Shown one piece after another: positions 1 to 8,383 of a stretch of DNA of 14,852 nucleotides. The DNA is taken from assembly GCA_933822405.4 (NCBI GenBank), contig CAKOGP040001884.1, positions 1-14,852 of the forward strand. Reading direction: 5' to 3'. This DNA comes from Cylindrotheca closterium. Taxonomy: Eukaryota; Bacillariophyta; Bacillariophyceae; Bacillariales; Bacillariaceae. The stretch's first letter is position 1. Each line of letters begins with the position of its first letter. The notes under the pieces are model-generated. The model searched no databases. It was not told the origin of the DNA and worked only from the letters and a program-made list of their open reading frames with translations. A program made the translations under genes and the position numbers.

Positions 1-896
1 GTGACCGTACACGTGGCTAGGTTCCCACGAGGCCCTAGAGCGGGCAAGTGCCTCCCGGATAGAGGAGACCAGGTCAAACTGGGCTTGTTGCGGTGTGACT
101 CGATTGGCACCAAAGGTGTTGAGCAACGCCAAAAATCCATCGCACGCAATCCTATCGCGGGGTGGTGATCGAAGTGTTGGGGCCCACTGATCCAGGAGCC
201 AATCAACAACCATGATACCGGCCAGTAGGCCACTTAATTCACTCCGGTACGCGCTCTGGTCCTCAGTGAGACCTGGAGTCTGGCACCAAACAATAATACG
301 TTCCGTGCCACCCTTACGTGGAAGCAGTTGAACCGCTGCCGTGCCCAGACCGAGCTTATAAGAACCGTCGCTGATCACACACAGCCGGTCTCTGAGTAGG
401 GCTGCAGCAAGGAGGCTTTTGTCGCCATTGATCTCAATTTCTTCAGGGGTCCAGCCAACATACTCGGTCACCCTGGCTGAGGCGGCCATCCAGGCGGCTA
501 GCAAGGACGGTTTAGAGTCGCGATGCGGCTGCCGCGGTGCTGTCCCAATGCCGGTGAGGGCTAGAGTGCCTAGCAAAGGCGTAATGTGGACGGTAGCTTG
601 GCACAAGTCAGCTGGGAGTGGTTGGGTCCAAAAGGGGGCTGGCAAGAAGCTGACGCCGTTGTCGGTATGCTCATTATGTGGTCATTTGCACCCGGACAAT
701 TGCGTAGAACGGGGATAGTCCCATTGAATGCTCCGTGTGGAGGAGCGACGGTGACGGTAGTGTTGCCACCCGTGACCCTGGCAGTGGAACAATCCGTGGG
801 TAGCAGACCATAACCAGTTCCAGTTGTCGAGAGGATCGATCCATGGGCCCAGAGGATGACGCAGTAGGCGCTGGGGTCCGTCAGAGGCAAGTAGTG
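1..896 (-). pseudogene. Non-LTR-type retroelement copy 1: RNase H part, cut by LTR insertion
   Basis: One minus-strand frame is open from 681 to 1. Beyond a TGA at 682-684 the same frame continues upstream through a tryptophan-rich stretch (PLGPWIDPLDNWNWLW, about 805-860). The open part is an RNase H domain, which would degrade the RNA strand of the RNA:DNA hybrid during reverse transcription. Visible catalytic acids are Asp in SDGSY (367-369), Glu in AYRSEL (238-240) and Asp in CDG (139-141). The last Asp lies beyond the window edge, where the frame stops at VYGH. The same order of motifs occurs in copy 2 at 13316-14852. The sequence upstream of 896 resumes at 12902, on the far side of the LTR retrotransposon. 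The family is inferred from the RNase H plus C-terminal layout; a LINE of I-like type is most likely, but RT itself is not in the window. The TGA and the insertion make it non-functional. Confidence 0.75.
892..896. repeat. Target-site duplication, left copy (TAGTG)
   Basis: TAGTG abuts the first base of the left LTR and is repeated exactly at 12897-12901 after the right LTR. A 5-bp duplication is the usual footprint of an LTR-retrotransposon integrase. The retroelement reading frame is restored across the site if the element and one TAGTG are removed. Confidence 0.9.
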
Positions 897-1164
897 TGAC
901 AGAATATAATTATTCTTGGGTGAACGCTCGAGATTACACTAGAAGATAAGATATAAATTCAAGGTAAACAAAACACAACGCGATGAGTCGATCGGGAATT
1001 GACGAACAGTTGATGCGCTTGGTGCACAAAGTTCCAACTGTTCTCATCCGACGACACGTCATCATATCTATTTTACTATTAATTACTATAAGACCCATAA
1101 GACTGCTAACGTACAAATTGTATTGGTCCGAGTCATGAAACCCGTTCTTGATACAATTCTGTCA
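897..1164 (-). repeat. 3' LTR (left), 268 bp, internally deleted
   Basis: It begins TGACAGAATATAATT and ends ATACAATTCTGTCA on the plus strand, and both ends match the right LTR. It lacks about 379 bp that the right LTR has between AAAACAC and CGATGAG (junction near 975-982). LTRs are made identical at insertion, so the missing block is most simply a later deletion here. The shared parts show single-base differences, for example at the ATCGGG/TTCGGG and GTGCAC/GTGCGC sites. Confidence 0.9.
1056..1061 (-). promoter_or_regulatory. TGACGT (CRE-like) site in LTR
   Basis: On the minus strand this reads ATGATGACGTGTCGTC, about 105 nt inside the element-sense LTR start, and so in probable U3. The same site is intact in the right LTR at 12788-12793. 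TGACGT is the core of bZIP binding sites, including the CO2/cAMP-responsive elements described in diatoms. Binding here is inference from a 6-bp core only. Confidence 0.35.
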
Positions 1165-1173
1165 CCCCCCAAA
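1165..1173 (-). other. Polypurine tract before the 3' LTR
   Basis: Read on the minus strand this is TTTGGGGGG, directly followed by the LTR start TGACAG. A G-run at this spot is the expected primer site for plus-strand DNA synthesis in an LTR retrotransposon. It supports the minus orientation, since nothing purine-rich precedes the other LTR at 12249. The tract is short, so the exact extent is uncertain. Confidence 0.65.
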
Positions 1174-1215
1174 TGGGTGAGTGAGTGAGGACCTAATCCT
1201 CCTCAGCTGTGTCAT

Positions 1216-4200
1216 CTACTCAGAAAAGTAGTGTATGTAGCTGCGGCCACTTTGTTGATATCGTTTAGTAAGGATATTGGCCTGGTGTTTAGCATCTTCT
1301 GTGTATAGAAAGGGGAGCATATTGGATGCAATAGCTTCTCTTACACGGTGTAACAACAGTACAACATGTTGGTTGTCTGCTTTTGTATTAGGTGTTGGTG
1401 AGCTGTTGGCAACAGTCTCAGTAGCCTTGGGTCCATCAATATGAGGCAAAGAAAACCTTTGTAGGTGAAAAACTTTGTTCATATGATGTAATGGCAACAA
1501 GGTATGCCATGTGTGTAGTTGGTACAATGTTGTCTTGTACTGTTTAGTTATATGCCAAGGCAAGTCATCAAGGAGTGGCTCATTGCCTTCAAGCAGTGGT
1601 TGCAGACCAGTTGTCTGCTCCCCATGAATCTGAGCAACAATACGGTCAGAATCCATTTGGTCTTCAGTTGAAGTGGTCAATTGCTTCATGTAGAAAGCGT
1701 TGGTAGATAGACAAGTTGCTAAGTGGATATATTTTACCATTTCATTCTTAGCTAGTAGTCTTCGTTCAAATTGCTTCCGTCCAATTGACAAAGTTCTCCA
1801 GTCATCAATGTATGTCCAATAGAGGAAGTCTCTCACTGTCAATGTACAGTGACAAAGATCTATACCATTGGTTGTAGTTGTAGTGAGTCCATATGTGATT
1901 GTATCGTCACTTGAGCTCATTGTAGTTGTGCCATCAAAGTGAAGACTTCGGTTAGCTCTGCTACAAGCACATTGGTGGTATAGGCCTGGAGACCGCTCAA
2001 TGATACTATCATTGTAGCTTGGCGATTCAGTGCCATGGCATGGGCTGCATCTATGCTTCCCAGCAAGTAGTAAGCTGCAGATTTGCCGGGCCCTGGTTTG
2101 GTGACTAGCACTAGATGAAGATACAAAGTTGGATGGCACCAATACTGTAATATCTATAGTAGTTATCATAGCTAGTTGAGTTGAGTCTTCCAAGTAGTGT
2201 TCCAAGTTCTTTTGGATGACTAGCTTGGGCAACCATGCAAAGTAGCTGCGAAGGCGCTCCCAGTCGCGTTCACGAGACTTCACAGCCGAGCTTGGGTTCT
2301 TCAGTTCAACCTCAGTTGGTTGTAACCCATGCTCAAAACTGTTGCAAGGTGGTGGACCATTTCTCCCATCAGGCTTTCGAGTATCATCATCAAAGCGCGC
2401 CTCTTGGGCTGAGGATTGCTGGTGAGATTGATACAACACCAGCTCAAAGCGCGCCTCTTGAGTTGAGGGTTGCTTGTGAGACTGATAGATCTCAAGCTCT
2501 GGCGGTGCAACTTGAGTTGCACTGGTGCGATCCAGGTTGATAGGATCTTCCGTGCTACGTTCAAGTCTAGCTAGTTCAGAAGTTGGTGGACGATGGACAT
2601 CATGGAGTCCATCTATTGGATTCGCATAGGCAAAGGATTGAAAGAAGTCGATTGCACTATCTAAAGTAGAATGTCCATTCATAGTAGTAAAGGGTAAGGC
2701 TCTATTACAATTATGACTGTCTACTTGGTTGAAGGCCGGCTTGGCTTCTCCAGTTCCAATAGCCGTTGAGTCCAATCCATTTTGGTCATGATCAGTACAA
2801 TGCTTAGGAATGAGCGTGGCATTTGGAATGTTAGCGATGCTCAATCCACGATTGATCAGATCAAAGTCGAGTGGCTCAAGGAAGTCAAGAGTACAGTCTA
2901 GAGTGTCTTCAAGGATGTCAAGAGTACAAACTAAAATAGATTCGTTAGTGACTATCTCATCTATTGTTTGGTCGGACTCTCTATCTGACTTGTTTCCACC
3001 ATGTCCAGGAGAAAGAGCACTAGTAGCATCATCTCTCCCCATGCTCGTGTCCGGAAACTGTTGAAGCAAGTTATCTTCCAGTACAAAGTGAGTAAAGAAA
3101 GCAACAGCGTCCTCTAGAGTAGACTTCTTTATATTAGCTAGGGTTTGACTGTTACTCTCGCGGGCAGTCAGAGTATCATCGAAATGTACTCTTGGCGATG
3201 GAGGACAACCCAGCTCCCCATGAGGTGTCTTCCTAGCCTTATGGCGTGGGCTGCACCTCAGAATCGGTTTGTCTGAATCGAGTCTGAGGTCCTTGAAAGA
3301 ATTGGCATCCAAAGGAGCTGACTCGATATTGTAGTTGACTGGTTGTCCTGGGTCAAACAGTACTGAAGGACGCTTACAAGCCTCATAGACCTCGAAACAC
3401 TCAGGGATGGGTGAATCTTCTGGTGCTGCATCGAGGCCAAATAGATCAGCCATGTTACAGTCAAACCAGGTAAGGTCTTCAGATGTTCGATGGCACTGCT
3501 CGTACAGTCCATCAGTTGGAAGAACACAATTGAAATTCTCAAAATAATCAATAGTTCCATCTAGTTTAGGTTCCTTGAAAGAAGTAAGAGCTTTATGATT
3601 CTTAAGGACTCCTACAAGATCAAACGGACGTTCTTCATCTTCAGAATTGTAGTCGGGAACGGACTTTGCCCATTCTTCCATATCCTTGATCAAATGATCC
3701 AGTACACTTGGATGCCAATCAGCGTCAGAGGTGAGTACGACATGTGGAATGTCAGGACTACTCAGCTCACCATCTTTTGGTGGTCGCATTTGTAGGTATG
3801 GAAGGCCATTCCTGATGTCAAGTGGTAAGACGAAGCCATCTGGTGTTGTCAAGCGTTGCTGACCACCAGCTTTGGTAGACTTGTCGTCCACGACAATCTT
3901 GAAGTGTTCCATTTGACCACTGGACAGAATGGATTGACCCTTTCCAATGTAGGCTTGTTGGTGTATGATGGCATTGGCAGGTCCACGTTGGGTGTAGATT
4001 AATCCAGCCGAAGTGAGGATAGGGATATCAGTTACTTGGTGGTTGTCAATGCTTTGTACGTCAACAGTACGATTGGATTTGTGGATGATGCGGACATCAT
4101 CTCCAGCAATGCCGCCATTGGCACCTCTATCAATCAAAGCTAGGTGTTTACAAGTGTTGACTTTCTGGATAGAATAGGTCATAGTATGGTTATTAACCGA

Positions 4201-5592
4201 TCTATATTTTTCTCCATTGAATGTTAACTCGTGTTGCTTGGCTTCTTGTGGAGGTGTAGGCGGAGGACGCTTGGTAGTCGGTACGACAGCCAACTTATCA
4301 GACATGACACACTGTTGCTCCCCATTCTCCAAATCCATTGAGTACTCCTCAGTCCTATCTTGTTCAGGAAGAAGAGCATCAGAATCACTCCCCATGCTCG
4401 CTTCCGGCAACTGAAGGAGCAAGTCGTGGCTAGTGCTGTTGGCAGAGACACTACGGCCAAGATCGCCAATGTTTGGGTCCGATAAAGTTTGGTCCCAGTC
4501 AATGTTGGAGACAAGTGTGGCATTATCAATGCCATTGTCATTCAGGTCCATAGCAGTGGTGAAATCATCTGGTTGGTCAAGAGTCTCATCTTCAGAGGCT
4601 TCATTCAGAGTTAAAATAGTTTTACTACTCTTTAGGATGCCTACTCTATCAAATGGTCTCTCACCTTTCCCCGGTTTGTCCAGCCTGTCAATGTTGGGAT
4701 CCAATAGAGTTTGGTCCCATTCAAGGTTGGGGTCGAATCTGACATCATGTGCAATGTAACCCTTGTTCAGTGTCGGTCTACTCATGGTGCTTTGTGCGCC
4801 AACAAGTTGTGTGGCACGTCTACCATTGGGTATATTGACACTGTCAGACATGCAAATGCTAGGTTGTAGAGCAGCAGAAAGGATAGATGTAGGACTAGTA
4901 GTGTCACTATACTGATTACTGGTCATGTCTACTGTAGCTTGGCGGTCTGATTCGTCGCTCATTGGCCATTGTAGCTCCCCATGTTTGGGTGCGGTGGCTA
5001 GATGGCTGTCTGGCTTTGTCTCCATCTGTGTTGGAAGGAGAGGATCAGGGGACGAGTCAATAGGTTTGCCATGATCAGGCTTCGATACAAGAGGTTGCGG
5101 TAAAGAAGAGTTATTAAAAACTATAAAATCACCACTACATTGATAATTTACGAATGCTTGGACGTCGATGTGCATGCAATTGATCGGGGTGATTGGATTG
5201 CGATGGACGTTTTGACGAAGATAAGCATACCCAAGTAAGGCCCGAAGAGTACCACAATGGGGCCGCTCAAGCTGGGTAAGCTGAGTTTGGCCAGTATCCA
5301 CCCCGTATTGGTCGATGACGGGTGCATCATACTTCAATGCAAGGAGCTCATTCTCGTTGTAGGAGAGGAGGTGCATGAAGTGCAAGCATCCATCGCGACG
5401 AAGAGCACGCATGAGTGGGCTGTCTAGGGGCTCTCGAAAGAGGGTTGTGACAGCAAACTCAAGGCTTGCAAGGGTACGACCAGGTGGCGCGGTAGCATTG
5501 GCGGGCGTACCGGCAGTATTGCCAACAGTTGAAGTAGCAGGGCTGACAGGTTGGTTGGCAGCACCGGCAGGAGGAGCGGGTGTAGAGTTCAT
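1216..5592 (-). CDS. Chimeric gag-protease-RNase H tail polyprotein (1458 aa), lacking integrase core and RT
   Basis: Residues 1-175 are the gag N-terminus shared with the three tandem gag copies; homology stops near KPDH. Residues 176-450 are an acidic, Ser/Asp/Pro-rich linker. Residues about 455-635 (4230-3688) are a Copia-like protease region: a DRGANGG box at 488-494, then YIGKGQSI, a GLPYL stretch, and DWHPSVLDH. The box has D-R-G where retroviral proteases have D-T/S-G, as I recall for diatom Copia elements. Residues 636-1100 are a second linker with duplicated modules. Residues 1106-1143 (WERLRSYFAWLPKLVIQ) resemble the segment just before the integrase of diatom elements. Residues 1144-1400 are unrecognised. 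Residues 1406-1448 (HRVREAIASN...ILTKRY) match the end of Copia RNase H. TAG lies 51 nt from the 3' LTR. The start is the ATG shared by all gag copies, preceded by identical leader. The 4.4-kb frame has no stop. Whether it is translated as one protein is unknown. Confidence 0.8.
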   Translation of the reverse strand: MNSTPAPPAGAANQPVSPATSTVGNTAGTPANATAPPGRTLASLEFAVTTLFREPLDSPLMRALRRDGCLHFMHLLSYNENELLALKYDAPVIDQYGVDTGQTQLTQLERPHCGTLRALLGYAYLRQNVHRNPITPINCMHIDVQAFVNYQCSGDFIVFNNSSLPQPLVSKPDHGKPIDSSPDPLLPTQMETKPDSHLATAPKHGELQWPMSDESDRQATVDMTSNQYSDTTSPTSILSAALQPSICMSDSVNIPNGRRATQLVGAQSTMSRPTLNKGYIAHDVRFDPNLEWDQTLLDPNIDRLDKPGKGERPFDRVGILKSSKTILTLNEASEDETLDQPDDFTTAMDLNDNGIDNATLVSNIDWDQTLSDPNIGDLGRSVSANSTSHDLLLQLPEASMGSDSDALLPEQDRTEEYSMDLENGEQQCVMSDKLAVVPTTKRPPPTPPQEAKQHELTFNGEKYRSVNNHTMTYSIQKVNTCKHLALIDRGANGGIAGDDVRIIHKSNRTVDVQSIDNHQVTDIPILTSAGLIYTQRGPANAIIHQQAYIGKGQSILSSGQMEHFKIVVDDKSTKAGGQQRLTTPDGFVLPLDIRNGLPYLQMRPPKDGELSSPDIPHVVLTSDADWHPSVLDHLIKDMEEWAKSVPDYNSEDEERPFDLVGVLKNHKALTSFKEPKLDGTIDYFENFNCVLPTDGLYEQCHRTSEDLTWFDCNMADLFGLDAAPEDSPIPECFEVYEACKRPSVLFDPGQPVNYNIESAPLDANSFKDLRLDSDKPILRCSPRHKARKTPHGELGCPPSPRVHFDDTLTARESNSQTLANIKKSTLEDAVAFFTHFVLEDNLLQQFPDTSMGRDDATSALSPGHGGNKSDRESDQTIDEIVTNESILVCTLDILEDTLDCTLDFLEPLDFDLINRGLSIANIPNATLIPKHCTDHDQNGLDSTAIGTGEAKPAFNQVDSHNCNRALPFTTMNGHSTLDSAIDFFQSFAYANPIDGLHDVHRPPTSELARLERSTEDPINLDRTSATQVAPPELEIYQSHKQPSTQEARFELVLYQSHQQSSAQEARFDDDTRKPDGRNGPPPCNSFEHGLQPTEVELKNPSSAVKSRERDWERLRSYFAWLPKLVIQKNLEHYLEDSTQLAMITTIDITVLVPSNFVSSSSASHQTRARQICSLLLAGKHRCSPCHGTESPSYNDSIIERSPGLYHQCACSRANRSLHFDGTTTMSSSDDTITYGLTTTTTNGIDLCHCTLTVRDFLYWTYIDDWRTLSIGRKQFERRLLAKNEMVKYIHLATCLSTNAFYMKQLTTSTEDQMDSDRIVAQIHGEQTTGLQPLLEGNEPLLDDLPWHITKQYKTTLYQLHTWHTLLPLHHMNKVFHLQRFSLPHIDGPKATETVANSSPTPNTKADNQHVVLLLHRVREAIASNMLPFLYTEDAKHQANILTKRYQQSGRSYIHYFSE
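2392..2499 (-). repeat. 54-bp tandem duplication inside the polyprotein gene
   Basis: Two adjacent in-frame 18-residue copies (residues 1032-1049 and 1050-1067) share the pattern EL-x-x-YQSH-x-Q-x-S-x-QEARF. At DNA level both contain CAAAGCGCGCCTCTTG. The copies have diverged at several positions, so this duplication is older than the near-identical gag units. Confidence 0.85.
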
Positions 5593-6584
5593 ACCGCTCC
5601 AAGTAGTTGGTATTTCTGGTTTGTTGTTGTGGGGTGGAAAAGTAGGGGAAGAGTCCTCTCACGAGAGCGAAGACTCTAGGGACGATGCCTGTCCCAAAAC
5701 TTCTTAGGTGCAAAGGTCGGTCGAGTAAATCCCTAACAAAAAGGGCTCGAGGAATTGACGTTCTGTACTAGTGGATACCCTACGGTCACACTAGTCCCAA
5801 GGATTGCTGGCAGGCTTTCCTGGTTTTCTTGAACGTCTTGCAGGTCAGAACAGAAGCGAAGGTCCCAACGAATTGGAACAAGGCGTGGTCTCTTTTCTAT
5901 AGACTTTTAAACTCCCTTGACCTTCTTAAATCCGTTTCCGCCGTATTCAACAATCAGCAAAATGACCGACCGAAGTTGGTCGATTGCAGATGTGAATACG
6001 GAGACTTGTCTTCTGAGTCTGTAAGAGACTGGCTGCAGAAGACTACAAGAGGCTGAAAAAAACCCTCGACCTTTACGGGTATAGGCGTCCCGGTGCTCCA
6101 ACGATCAACAAGTGCCCGGTCGAAAACTGGCTGGTTGTCAAGTGGAAAAAGGAAAAGCAGCACGCCGAAAGTCGTTGTGCACGCAACGACGATCAACTCC
6201 GGGGGTGCTGGGAAGGACTGCGGGAAGTTGTACTCACGAATGTACAAAATCCAGAACAAGTTTCAGTCGATTTAAAATAAAACCGATCTGTGTGCCGCTG
6301 TCTGTTATTAGGGACGAGAACCACCTCGTTTAATTGCAGTACAGCCGGGCAATGAACCTCACGAGCTGTCTTTGTGGTGGATTTCTCAACACCGGAAGCA
6401 AAAGACGACAAGTGGGGGAAGCACGGGTTCGGCGGATGCCCAGCGCTTAACTCCCTTCGGCTTCCAATAGGGCTGGAACACCGAAATATAGAACCACCGA
6501 AATAAAATAGGAACCAATACCCTTTTGTGCCGTTGGGTCTTCGCGTAGTCGTCAACAGTGATGGTTATGGTGATCCAAATAAAG
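5071..6584 (-). repeat. Tandem unit 1: leader plus gag N-terminus fused to the polyprotein
   Basis: This is the last unit in reading order. It holds a full leader (6584-5593) and gag codons 1 to about 175, ending near the GATCAGGCTT shared with the other units, after which the sequence becomes polyprotein linker. The leader of about 990 nt has no gene I can recognise. It contains a 7-bp inverted repeat (ACTAGTG/CACTAGT, 5767-5795) and a small GAGTC/GACTC stem near the gag start. The leader matches units 3 and 4 almost base for base, while the gag part is closer to unit 2 at several residues. Confidence 0.85.
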
Positions 6585-7390
6585 GCATCAAAGTTGACTT
6601 GGTACTTGCGCACCAAAGATTTGCCAGTGTTGGTCTGCAATTTGTGGAGGAAGATGGTGTACATGAAGGCCTGCTGTTTCTGGAAGAGGTCCCGTTCGTC
6701 CACGGATTTGGGCACATAGGAGTGGTCCAAGACATTCAGTGTGTCATGGACGCGTGCGGTGGAACGAAAGGTTCGATGGAAGCTGTCCCACTCTTCATCA
6801 GTGTTGAGAGTCGGGTATGCGTCGGGATCGAGTTTCAAGCTCTTCTGGAACGAATCAGCGGGTGTACGACGATCAGGCTTAGATACAAGAGGTTGCGGTA
6901 AAGAAGAGTTATTAAAAACTATAAAATCACCACTACATTGATAATTTAGGAATGCTTGGACGTCGATGTGCATGCAATTGATCGGGGTGATTGGATCGCG
7001 ATGGACGTTTTGACAAAGATAAGCATACCCAAGTAAGGCCCGAAGAGTACCACGATGGGGCCGCTCAAGCTGGGTAAGCTGAGTTTGGCCAGTATCCACC
7101 CCGTATTGGTCGATGACGGGTGCATCGTACTTCAATGCAAGGAGCTCATTCTCGTTGTAGGAGAGGAGGTGCATGAAGTGCAAGCATCCATCGCGACGAA
7201 GAGCACGCATGAGTGGGCTGTCTAGGGGCTCTCGAAAGAGGGTTGTGACAGCAAACTCAAGGCTTGCAAGGGTACGACCAGGTGGCGCGGTAGCATTGGC
7301 GGGCGTACCGGCAGTATTGCCAACAGTTGAAGTAGCAGGGCTGACAGGTTGGTTGGCAGCACCGGCAGGAGGAGCGGGTGTAGAGTTCAT
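6386..7390 (-). CDS. Truncated Copia-like gag, tandem copy 2 (334 aa)
   Basis: Gag would be the structural protein of the virus-like particle. Residues 1-45 are Pro/Ala/Thr-rich and probably disordered. Residues 46-170 are a folded-looking block. Residues about 180-269 carry the part I recognise best as diatom Copia gag (DEEWDSFHRTF, LDHSYVPKS, KQQAFMYTIF, TGKSLVRK). Gag homology ends at NFDAF (269-270), where the next unit's leader is joined. The last 64 residues (IWITITITVDDY onward) are read-through of leader and are not expected to be gag. A point change gives an in-frame ATG 21 nt upstream (7411) seen only here; the start at 7390 is preferred because all copies share it. It differs from copies 3 and 4 at several residues, such as REPLDS, RRDGC and LCQNVHRDP. 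Confidence 0.75.
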   Translation of the reverse strand: MNSTPAPPAGAANQPVSPATSTVGNTAGTPANATAPPGRTLASLEFAVTTLFREPLDSPLMRALRRDGCLHFMHLLSYNENELLALKYDAPVIDQYGVDTGQTQLTQLERPHRGTLRALLGYAYLCQNVHRDPITPINCMHIDVQAFLNYQCSGDFIVFNNSSLPQPLVSKPDRRTPADSFQKSLKLDPDAYPTLNTDEEWDSFHRTFRSTARVHDTLNVLDHSYVPKSVDERDLFQKQQAFMYTIFLHKLQTNTGKSLVRKYQVNFDAFIWITITITVDDYAKTQRHKRVLVPILFRWFYISVFQPYWKPKGVKRWASAEPVLPPLVVFCFRC

Positions 7391-8383
7391 ACCGCTCCAA
7401 GTAGTTGGCATTTCTGGTTTGTTGTTGTGGGGTGGAAAAGTAGGGGGAGAGTCCTCTCACAAGAGCGAAGACTGTAGGGACGATGCCTGTCCCAAAACTT
7501 CTTAGGTGCAAAGGTTGGTCAAGTAAATCCCTAACGAAAAGGGCTCGAGGAATTGACGTTCCGTACCAGTGGATACCCTACGGTCACACTAGTCCCAAGG
7601 ATTGCCGGCAGGCTTTCCTGGTTTTCTTGAACGTCTTGCAGGTCAGAACAGAAGCGAAGGTCCCAACAAATTGGAACAAGGAGTGGTCTCTTTGCTATAG
7701 ACTTTTAAACTCCCTTGACCTTCTTAAATCCGTTTACCGCCGTATTCAACAATCAGCAAAATGACCAACCGAAGTTGGTCAATTGCAGATGTGAATACGG
7801 AGACTTGTCTTCTGAGTCTGTAAGAGACTGGCTGCAGAAGACTACAAGAGGCTGGAAAAACCCCTCGACCTTTACGGGTATAGGCGTCCCGGTGCTCCAA
7901 CAATCAACAAGTGCCCGGTCGAAAACTGGCTGGTTGTCAAGTGGAAAAAGGAAAAACAGCACGCCAAAAGTCGTTGTGCACGCAACGACGATCAACTCCG
8001 GGGGTGCTGGGAAGGACTGCGGGAAGTTGTACTCACGAATGTACAAAATCCAGAACAAGTTTCAGTCGATTTAAAATAAAACCGATCTGTGTGCCGCTGT
8101 CTGTTATTAGGGACGAGAACCACCTCGTTTAATTGCAGTACAGCCGGGCAATGAACCTCACGAGCTGTCTTTGTGGTGGATTTCTCAACACCGGAAGCAA
8201 AAGACGACAAGTGGGGGAAGCACGGGTTCGGCGGATGCCCAGCGCTTAACTCCCTTCGGCTTCCAATAGGGCTGGAACACCGAAATATAGAACCACCGAA
8301 ATAAAATAGGAACCAATACCCTTTTGTGCCGTTGGGTCTTCGCGTAGTCGTCAACAGTGATGGTTATGGTGATCCAAATAAAG
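6585..8383 (-). repeat. Tandem unit 2 (1799 bp): leader plus truncated gag
   Basis: The unit runs from one CCAAATAAAG junction to the next. Leader is 8383-7391 and gag codons are 7390-6585. It is the most divergent unit in its gag-proximal leader (about 7400-7970), with roughly twenty substitutions by eye plus a 1-nt insertion in GTTTACCGCC that explains the extra base. In this unit the stem ACTAGTG/CACTAGT has one arm changed to ACCAGTG. I recognise no other gene in the leader. Confidence 0.9.

Noticed and set aside
570..890. Minus-strand 106-aa frame starting with MPLTDPSAY
   Set aside because: The alternative frame (PLGPWIDPLDNWNW) aligns with copy 2 and continues into RNase H, so this one is a shadow.
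1789..1815. TYIDDW in the polyprotein (residues 1260-1265) looks like the YVDD box of reverse transcriptase
   Set aside because: The surrounding residues do not fit the hydrophobic pattern before and after a Copia YVDD box, and no other RT motif is seen nearby.
5375..5707. Plus-strand 110-aa frame over the gag start, repeated in the other units
   Set aside because: It is antisense to the gag N-terminus and its conservation is explained by the tandem repeats.
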